A stretch of 64,000 nt of DNA from Chloroflexota bacterium. Its GTDB lineage: Bacteria > Chloroflexota > UBA11872. The notes beneath the pieces were generated by a model. The model worked only from the letters and a program-made list of their open reading frames with translations. It was not told where the DNA came from and ran no database searches. The position numbers and the translations under genes are program-made. Location: the NCBI GenBank assembly GCA_022824865.1, contig JAJDZD010000022.1:162115-226114 (forward strand). Reading direction: 5' to 3'. This document shows, one piece after another, positions 55,432-61,644 of the stretch (position 1 is its first letter; every line of letters begins with the position of its first letter).

Positions 55432-55461
55432 TTGACTGCCAGAAAGCATCTGGCATAGCAT
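55432..55461 (+). promoter_or_regulatory. Promoter of parA-ftsZ-kinase genes
   Basis: TTGACT (55432-55437), an 18-base spacer and TAGCAT (55456-55461) lie 56 bases before the parA ATG. The -35 has five of six consensus bases. The following three genes are spaced within 55 bp or overlap, so this promoter could drive all of them. Confidence 0.55.
55437..55455. promoter_or_regulatory. Dyad operator in the parA promoter spacer
   Basis: TGCCAGA-aagca-TCTGGCA is a perfect seven-base inverted repeat with a five-base gap. It fills exactly the spacer between the -35 and -10 elements of the parA promoter, the classic place for a repressor. The binding protein is not identifiable. Confidence 0.6.
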
Positions 55462-55516
55462 CCCTTCAGATCGTCGCCGTGGGGGCCGGTGGGCGACGCT
55501 TCCGTGGAGGCTCCCC

Positions 55517-56293
55517 ATGGCCGTGACCATCGCCATCGCCAACCAGAAGGGCGGCGTTGGCAAGACCACCACCACGTCAAACCTTGCGTCCACCCTTGCG
55601 CGCGCCGGCTCTCGGTTGCTCGTAATCGACTGCGATCCGCAGTCCAATCTCACAAGCTCCTTCGGCGTCGAACGCGTGATGGACGCCACCCTGGCCGACG
55701 CCCTGCTGAATCGAGACGTCGACCTGCCGCGCTACCGGGTCAATGATCCTTCCGGTGGCACCGTGGACGTCGTACCGGCCTCGCCGGAGCTTGCCCGCGT
55801 GGAGACCACCCTGCAGACCAAGCTGGGACGCGAACTGCGCCTGCGTGAGCACGTCCTTCGAGTGGACAAGGACTACGACTACATCCTTTTCGACACGCCG
55901 CCGTCACTCGGCGTGCTCACCATCAATGCCCTGGTCGCGGCCGAGTGGGTCATCATCCCGACCGAGGCCCGCTTCTTCTCGCTGCAAGGGCTACAGATGC
56001 TCAATGAGAGCATCGAGGAAGTGACGTTCCTCAACCCACGCCTGAAAGTCCTGGGTATCGTCCTCAGCAAGTTCGACCGGCGGTTGCGTGAGGAGAAGAC
56101 CGTGGCCGAATACCTTCGGGAGCGCTGGGGCGCCGGCGTTTTTGAATCAGACATTCCCACCAACAGCAAGATCCTGGAAGCCGCCAGCACGGGCGTCTCG
56201 ATCTTCGCCGCCGGCAGCGCCAACCGCGGCGCCCGCCGCGCGGTCAAGGCCTACGAAACACTGGCGGCGGAGGTGCGTTCCCGTGCCGCCTAG
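55517..56293 (+). CDS. parA: ParA/Soj-family chromosome partition ATPase
   Basis: This 258-aa deviant Walker ATPase has IANQKGGVGKTTTTSNLA with Lys11 and Lys16, VIDCDPQSNLTSSFGV (Walker A'), FDTPPSLGVLTINALVAAEW (Walker B), and the C-terminal SDIPTNSKILEAASTG segment seen in Soj. GGAGG lies six bases before the ATG. ParA would move ParB-parS complexes, and a perfect parS lies at 12990. Unusually, no parB follows; ftsZ does, overlapping by 11 bp. Confidence 0.93.
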   Translation: MAVTIAIANQKGGVGKTTTTSNLASTLARAGSRLLVIDCDPQSNLTSSFGVERVMDATLADALLNRDVDLPRYRVNDPSGGTVDVVPASPELARVETTLQTKLGRELRLREHVLRVDKDYDYILFDTPPSLGVLTINALVAAEWVIIPTEARFFSLQGLQMLNESIEEVTFLNPRLKVLGIVLSKFDRRLREEKTVAEYLRERWGAGVFESDIPTNSKILEAASTGVSIFAAGSANRGARRAVKAYETLAAEVRSRAA

Positions 56294-57467
56294 GGACGGC
56301 GGAGGGTTTGACCCCGACCGCATGGACGACCTGCGGCGACCGGACAACCTGGTGCCGCGCATCCTGCGCCAGGAGCCGGACCCCGGCTCGCGGAACGCGA
56401 TTCCGGGCCTCACCGACATTCGCGTCATCGGCGTCGGCGGCGCCGGCAACAACGCCGTCAACCGCATGGTTGCCGCCGAGCTCGAGGGTGTGGAGTTCGT
56501 TGCCGTCAACACCGATGCCCAGGACCTGTCGGCATCCAACGCCCACCGTCGCCTCCTGATCGGTAGCCGAGCCACCGACCACCTGGGCTCCGGCGGCGAT
56601 CCGCACCTCGGCGAGCGTGCGGCCAGCGAGAGCAGCGACGAACTGGCCGACCTGGTTGATGGCGCCGACATGGTGTTCATTACCGCCGGCATGGGCGGCG
56701 GCACCGGCACCGGCGCCACCCCAGTCCTGGCGGACCTCGCAATGGAAGCCGGCGCGCTCACCGTGGCGGTCGTCACCGTGCCCTTCACCTTCGAAGGCTC
56801 GCGGCGCGTTCAGGTCGCCAGTCACGGTCTCGCCGAACTGGAGAGTCGCGTGGACGCCCTCATCACGCTGCACAACAACAAGCTGCTGGAACACGCCAGC
56901 GCCGGCACCGCGTTCTCCGACGCCTTTCTGATGGCGGACGAAATGCTGCATCGCGGGGTGCAGGGCGTCACCGACCTGATTACCTCCACCGGCCTGGTCA
57001 ACGTGGACTTTGCCGACGTGCGCTCGATCATGCGCGACTCCGGCACGGCCATGATGGGCGTGGGCGAAGCCGCCGGCGAAGAACGGGCGCTGCGCGCCGT
57101 ACGTCAGGCCATGGAGAGCCCGCTGCTCGAGACCTCGATTGACGACGCACGCGGGGTACTCATCAACATCACCGCCTCGGACGACGTGGCCATCGCCGAA
57201 ATCAACGCCGCCGCCGAGCATGTCACCGCGGTCGCCGCCCCCGATGCCAACATCATCTTTGGCACCGTGGTCGACCCGCGCATGGGCCAGGCAATCCGGG
57301 TCACGCTGATCGCCACCGGGTTCGAGGCCTCGCGCTCACCGGATGCTGCCCGGCCCGCAAGTGGCCAGCGCCCGGGCGCTCGTGCCACGCGCTCGGCGCG
57401 ACGAGAAAGCCTGGCGGACGACGAGGTTGACGTGCCGGCCTTTCTGCGTCGGCGCTCGCCGTCCTAA
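56283..57467 (+). CDS. ftsZ: Cell division protein FtsZ
   Basis: This is the tubulin-like GTPase of the division ring, 394 aa. Motifs are VIGVGGAGNNAVNRM (about 48-62), VAVNTDAQDL, the tubulin signature GMGGGTGTGA (136-145), TVPFTFEGSRR, and the catalytic T7 loop NVDFADVR. The variable linker is followed by a conserved C-terminal peptide DEVDVPAFLRRR. The GTG at 56283 has GGAGG nine bases upstream inside the parA end, so I prefer it to the ATG at 56322. No ftsA or ftsQ is adjacent. Confidence 0.95.
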   Translation: MPPRDGGGFDPDRMDDLRRPDNLVPRILRQEPDPGSRNAIPGLTDIRVIGVGGAGNNAVNRMVAAELEGVEFVAVNTDAQDLSASNAHRRLLIGSRATDHLGSGGDPHLGERAASESSDELADLVDGADMVFITAGMGGGTGTGATPVLADLAMEAGALTVAVVTVPFTFEGSRRVQVASHGLAELESRVDALITLHNNKLLEHASAGTAFSDAFLMADEMLHRGVQGVTDLITSTGLVNVDFADVRSIMRDSGTAMMGVGEAAGEERALRAVRQAMESPLLETSIDDARGVLINITASDDVAIAEINAAAEHVTAVAAPDANIIFGTVVDPRMGQAIRVTLIATGFEASRSPDAARPASGQRPGARATRSARRESLADDEVDVPAFLRRRSPS

Positions 57468-57521
57468 GCTCTTCGCGCAGGGGCGCCGCGACCTGACCGC
57501 GGCGGACGGAAGGGCCGACGC

Positions 57522-59552
57522 GTGACCCAGGTTCGAAACGGGACTGAACAGGGCCGGCAATTCGCCCGCTGGCTGGCGGATCAGGCCGACGCCGGGCTGG
57601 ACGTTTCCATGCTGGACGCCGGCCGACTCCTCCTGCAGTTGCGCGCCAACCGCGCATTCCTCAGGCACATCGAGAGCGTCGGCACCACGGTGGCCGAGCG
57701 CGGCGGCTCCCTTTCGGGCCTGCTGGCCACCGCCCTCGAACGCATGGGCGCGCTGGGCGCCGCGGTGTTGCGCGATGCGCCGCCATCGCAGCACGAGGCG
57801 GTTGTCGACCAACTCGTCCAGCTGCAGACAGCCGCCGTCCAGGCTCTCGTACGCGGGTACGACGCCATCGTTCCCATCAACGCCACGCCCACCGAGCGCG
57901 AACGTCTGCTCGACAACACGGTCCGCGCCCTGGACCGGATCAACAGCGTCATCAACTCGTCGTTGGAACTGAACGAGGTCCTATTGGCCACCGTCGAGTC
58001 CGTCTCGGATCACCTGGACGTCGCCGAGGTCACCATTTACCTCTACGACGAGGCCATCGACCGCCTGATTCTCAGCGCCACCCGCGCCTTCAACCCTGAG
58101 GCCGTCGGCCAGACGACGCTCGCCCTCGGCGAGGGCATCATCGGCTGGGCGGCCCAGGTGGGTCAGCCGGTCGCCGTGCGCGACGCCTGGAGCGATCCGC
58201 GCTTCAAGTACGTCCCCGGCCTCGGCGAGGAAGACCTGCGCAGCTTCCTCGTCGTTCCCATCGTGCTCTTCACGGTCGAACGCCTCATCGGTGTCCTCAG
58301 CATGGCCAGCCCGGAGTTTCGCGACTTCACCGACGAGGAAGCCCGCTTCGCCGAGATCACCGCCGGGCAGCTCGCCATCGCCGTGGAAAACGCCCGCCTC
58401 CACGGGCAGACCGACGACGCCCTGCACGGCAAGATCGAACAGCTCACCACCGTCCAGAACCTTGCGCGCACGCTCACAACCGACCTTGAACCCGGTTCCG
58501 TTCTGACCCAGATCGCCCAATCCGCCGCCCACCTCATCGGCGTTGACAAGGCCGCCATCTGGCAGCTGGACGAGGACGGTAAGCGCATGCGCATCGTCGC
58601 TTCCCACAACCTGGGCGACGCCTACCGCCGGCACACCCTGGGCATCGGCGACGGCGTGGTCGGCCGGGCCGTCGCCACCCGGGCGCCGGTAGTTGTCAAT
58701 GACGCGCTGAACGACGCACGCCTGGTCGCCACCCGTGAGTTGATCGCGACTGAGGGCTACGGTGCCCTGTTCAGCGTGCCGCTGATCCTGCGTGACCGGG
58801 CTGTCGGCGCCATCAGCCTCTACAGCCCCGCTCCCAACGAATACACCCAGGAACAGGTGGACCTGGCCTTCACCTTCGCCAACCACGCGGCTATCGCCAT
58901 CGAGAACGCCCGGCTCTTCGAGGAAGTGCGGCAGGGGCTGGAGACCAAATCCATCCTGCTCCAGGAGATGCACCACCGCGTCAAGAACAACATGCAGACC
59001 ATCGCGTCCCTACTCGAGATGCAAGCGCGCCGCACTGAGACTCAGGAAGCCTCCACCCTCCTCAAGCTCAGCGCCGGCCGCATCGGCGGCATGGCCCGCG
59101 TTCACGACCTGCTCTCACAGGACGCCATCGGCCAGACCACGGTGCACCAGATCATCGACTCGATGGCCGACATGCTGCGCGGCGATCTGAACGCCAGCGG
59201 CCGTCGCATCGATATCACCGTTGACGCGCGGCCCGGTCGCATCCAATCCGAAAAGGCCACCGTATTCGCGCTGGTGATTAACGAACTGCTGTGGAATGCC
59301 GTGGAGCATGGCATGGCGGGGCGCACGACTGGCCACATCCACGTTGATGCGTCAGCGCACAACGGCCGCCTGGCCATTTCCATTGAGGACGACGGCATCG
59401 GTCTGCCGGACGGCTTCAGCCTCATGCGTGACCAAGGCCTCGGCCTCACCATCGTGCGCAATCTGGTTGAACGAAATCTCGACGGCGCTTTTGACATCAC
59501 CCCTCGAAAGGACGCGCAGGGCGCCGTGGCGACCCTGCGCTTTCGGCCTTAG
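57522..59552 (+). CDS. Cytoplasmic histidine kinase with two GAF domains (HisKA_2)
   Basis: This 676-aa sensor kinase has no membrane segment. Residues 1-145 are helical and of unknown function. GAF domains span about 150-292 and 320-463. The HisKA_2 dimerisation domain has LLQEMHHRVKNNMQTIASLL with the phosphorylated His484 or His485. The HATPase domain (about 580-676) has NELLWNAVEHG and EDDGIGLPDGF. The start is GTG with GGAAGG eight bases upstream. No response regulator is adjacent. It follows parA-ftsZ closely on the same strand. Confidence 0.88.
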   Translation: MTQVRNGTEQGRQFARWLADQADAGLDVSMLDAGRLLLQLRANRAFLRHIESVGTTVAERGGSLSGLLATALERMGALGAAVLRDAPPSQHEAVVDQLVQLQTAAVQALVRGYDAIVPINATPTERERLLDNTVRALDRINSVINSSLELNEVLLATVESVSDHLDVAEVTIYLYDEAIDRLILSATRAFNPEAVGQTTLALGEGIIGWAAQVGQPVAVRDAWSDPRFKYVPGLGEEDLRSFLVVPIVLFTVERLIGVLSMASPEFRDFTDEEARFAEITAGQLAIAVENARLHGQTDDALHGKIEQLTTVQNLARTLTTDLEPGSVLTQIAQSAAHLIGVDKAAIWQLDEDGKRMRIVASHNLGDAYRRHTLGIGDGVVGRAVATRAPVVVNDALNDARLVATRELIATEGYGALFSVPLILRDRAVGAISLYSPAPNEYTQEQVDLAFTFANHAAIAIENARLFEEVRQGLETKSILLQEMHHRVKNNMQTIASLLEMQARRTETQEASTLLKLSAGRIGGMARVHDLLSQDAIGQTTVHQIIDSMADMLRGDLNASGRRIDITVDARPGRIQSEKATVFALVINELLWNAVEHGMAGRTTGHIHVDASAHNGRLAISIEDDGIGLPDGFSLMRDQGLGLTIVRNLVERNLDGAFDITPRKDAQGAVATLRFRP

Positions 59553-60433
59553 GTCCCCGCTGCCGGATCGCGCTCGGCGCGCCCGAATACGACCACCGCG
59601 ATCACTCCGGCCAGCGCCAGCAGCGCGCCCAATACGGCGCTTGGGCCCGGAATCTCGCCGTAGAGCAGCGCGCCCAGGATCACGCCGCCGGTTACCTCCT
59701 GGGTTGTAATCACGTTTGGAATCGTCGCCCGAGCCCGCCGCAGCGCCGCATTCAGCAGCGTGTGACCCAGCCCCAGCGGCACCAGGCCCAGGATGGCAAT
59801 CGCCACGATGCGCCCTCCGTCGTAGGCCCCTGCGTCAAACGAGACGACCGCATACGGAAGCGCCAGCAGCGCCGCCCATCCGTACACCGCGAATACATAC
59901 GCCGGCAGCGGCATCGCCCCGCGGTAGTAGCGCCCCGCCAGCACGTACGCCGCCAACGCCGCACCCGATCCGGCCGCCGCCAGGTCTCCGCCCAGCGTGG
60001 CCCCGCTCTCGGCCGGCTCGAATCCGACCAGGATCGCAATCCCAGCCACCGCCGCCAGCACGCCGACGACCTGCATGGCTCGCGGCGGCTCCCGCAGGAT
60101 CACCGCCGACCCCAGCGCCACCAACGCCGGCGACCCGTACACCAGCGCCAACGTGTGCGCCGTGGTGGTTGTCTGCGCCGCCAGCGTGAACAGCAGGAAA
60201 TGCGCGTAGAGCGTCGCCCCGAGGATGGCTGTGCGCCGCTCGCGAATGTGCGCCAGCGAGACGCCGGAAATCCGGGCCAGCCCATACGCCACCAGCGTCG
60301 CCAGTCCCAGCCGCCACAACGTCACTTCCGCGGCGCTCACCGGCGCGGCCAAACGTGAAAGCGGCGCGCCCAACGAAAACGCCGCCGCTGCCGCCGCGCT
60401 CAAAACAACGGCGCGGCGCGTGCTCGACGTCAG
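59549..60433 (-). CDS. EamA/DMT-family transporter
   Basis: This membrane protein of about 294 aa has ten predicted helices in two EamA repeats. The first includes ALVYGSPALVALGSAVILRE and the second LLNAALRRARATIPNVITTQ and VTGGVILGALLYGEIPG. The substrate is unknown (amino acids or drug-like metabolites are usual). There is no ATG, GTG or TTG at the expected place. CTG at 60433 overlaps the hemB stop (CTGA) and has GAGGGG eight bases upstream; TTG at 60403 lacks a ribosome site. I therefore use CTG, with caution. Confidence 0.75.
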   Translation of the reverse strand: MTSSTRRAVVLSAAAAAAFSLGAPLSRLAAPVSAAEVTLWRLGLATLVAYGLARISGVSLAHIRERRTAILGATLYAHFLLFTLAAQTTTTAHTLALVYGSPALVALGSAVILREPPRAMQVVGVLAAVAGIAILVGFEPAESGATLGGDLAAAGSGAALAAYVLAGRYYRGAMPLPAYVFAVYGWAALLALPYAVVSFDAGAYDGGRIVAIAILGLVPLGLGHTLLNAALRRARATIPNVITTQEVTGGVILGALLYGEIPGPSAVLGALLALAGVIAVVVFGRAERDPAAGT

Positions 60434-61455
60434 TGCGTCGGCCCCTCGCCCAGCCACCGCGCCGCCTCGGGCGCCCAGTACGTGATTATGATGTCCGCCC
60501 CCGCCCGCGCCACCGCCGTCAGCGCCTCCATCGCCGCCGCGCGTTCGTCCAGCCAGCCCCGCTCGGCCGCCGCCTTGATTGCCGCGAACTCGCCGCTCAC
60601 CAGGTAGGCCGCCAACGGCGCGTCGTACTCGGCCCGCACTCGCGCAATGACGTCCAGGTAGGTCAGCGCGGGCTTGACCATCACGATGTCCGCGCCCTCC
60701 TCCAGGTCCAGTCCAACCTCGCGCAGTGCCTCGCGCGCGTTGCCGGGATCCATCTGGTAGCCGCGACGGTCTCCGAATGCCGGGGCCGAACCTGACGCCT
60801 CCCTGAACGGCCCGTAAAAGGCGCTGGCGTACTTGGCGGCATACGCCATGATCGCCGTCTCGCTGAATCCCTCCGCGTCCAGCACCGACCGGATCGCGCC
60901 AACCCGCCCATCCATCATGTCCGAGGGCGCCACTACGTCCGCCCCTGCCTGGGCATGCGAAAGCGCCACCTCCGTGATTCGCTCCACCGACGCGTCGTTG
61001 TCGATGGTCTGGCCATGCAGCACGCCGCAATGCCCGTGATCCGTATACGCACACAGGCAGACGTCCGTAAACACCACCAAATCCGGAGCCGCCGCTTTGA
61101 TTTCGCCAATCGCCTGCTGCACCGCCCCGTCAGACGCTGAAGCCTCATCGCCCACCGGCGACTTCACCGCCGCCTGCCCGAACAGCAGCACGCCCTGAAT
61201 CCCGGCGTCCGCTACCGCACCTGCCGCCGCGCCGACCCGGTCCACCGATCGCTGCATCTGCCCCGGCAACGAGCCAATCTCGATCTCCACGCCCGCGCCC
61301 GGTACCACGAACATCGGATACAGCAACTGATCCACCGACAGCCGCGTCTCCCGCACCAACCGGCGTAAGCCCGCCTGCTGACGTAGTCGTCGGGGTCGCG
61401 GCGCGCTCGCCTGGTCAGCGGCCATTCGCGGCCCAATCAGCCGTTCGCGCACCAC
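60430..61455 (-). CDS. hemB: Delta-aminolevulinic acid dehydratase (porphobilinogen synthase)
   Basis: HemB joins two ALA molecules to porphobilinogen in tetrapyrrole synthesis. The 341-aa zinc-type enzyme carries the cysteines Cys133, Cys135 and Cys143 in DVCLCAYTDHGHCG. The Schiff-base lysines are Lys208 (YAAKYASAFYGPFR) and Lys261 (MVKPALTYLDVI), with SDMMDGRVGAIR and GYQMDPGNAREAL. The GTG at 61455 has GGAGG seven bases upstream; the ATG at 61425 is an alternative. A possible -10, TAGAAT, lies at 61487-61482 without a good -35. Confidence 0.95.
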   Translation of the reverse strand: MVRERLIGPRMAADQASAPRPRRLRQQAGLRRLVRETRLSVDQLLYPMFVVPGAGVEIEIGSLPGQMQRSVDRVGAAAGAVADAGIQGVLLFGQAAVKSPVGDEASASDGAVQQAIGEIKAAAPDLVVFTDVCLCAYTDHGHCGVLHGQTIDNDASVERITEVALSHAQAGADVVAPSDMMDGRVGAIRSVLDAEGFSETAIMAYAAKYASAFYGPFREASGSAPAFGDRRGYQMDPGNAREALREVGLDLEEGADIVMVKPALTYLDVIARVRAEYDAPLAAYLVSGEFAAIKAAAERGWLDERAAAMEALTAVARAGADIIITYWAPEAARWLGEGPTH

Positions 61456-61582
61456 CTCACGACCTCCAGCGACCGAACGTCATTCTAAGTGCGGTTCCTG
61501 CCAGGCATCCGCAAGGCCGGGTCGAGCCGTCCGTTAGCGTACGTGGACACACCGCGGCCCCCCTCAGGTGCCGAACGCCCGA

Positions 61583-61609
61583 TAGGCACTGTACGTGAGC
61601 ATGTGCCTA
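61583..61609 (+). promoter_or_regulatory. Inverted repeat before the LRR lipoprotein gene
   Basis: TAGGCAC (61583-61589) and GTGCCTA (61603-61609) form a perfect seven-base inverted repeat with a 13-base gap, ending 35 bases before the proposed GTG start. It could be an operator or a leader hairpin. The rest of the 190-bp gap after hemB shows no gene. Confidence 0.4.
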
Positions 61610-61644
61610 CCATTGCTCGCGCTGCGCATCCCGTAGGGCCGACG

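Noticed and set aside
59549-61054. Single 501-codon minus-strand frame as one fused gene
   Set aside because: Its upstream third is a shadow of hemB. Only the part after the hemB stop encodes the EamA transporter.
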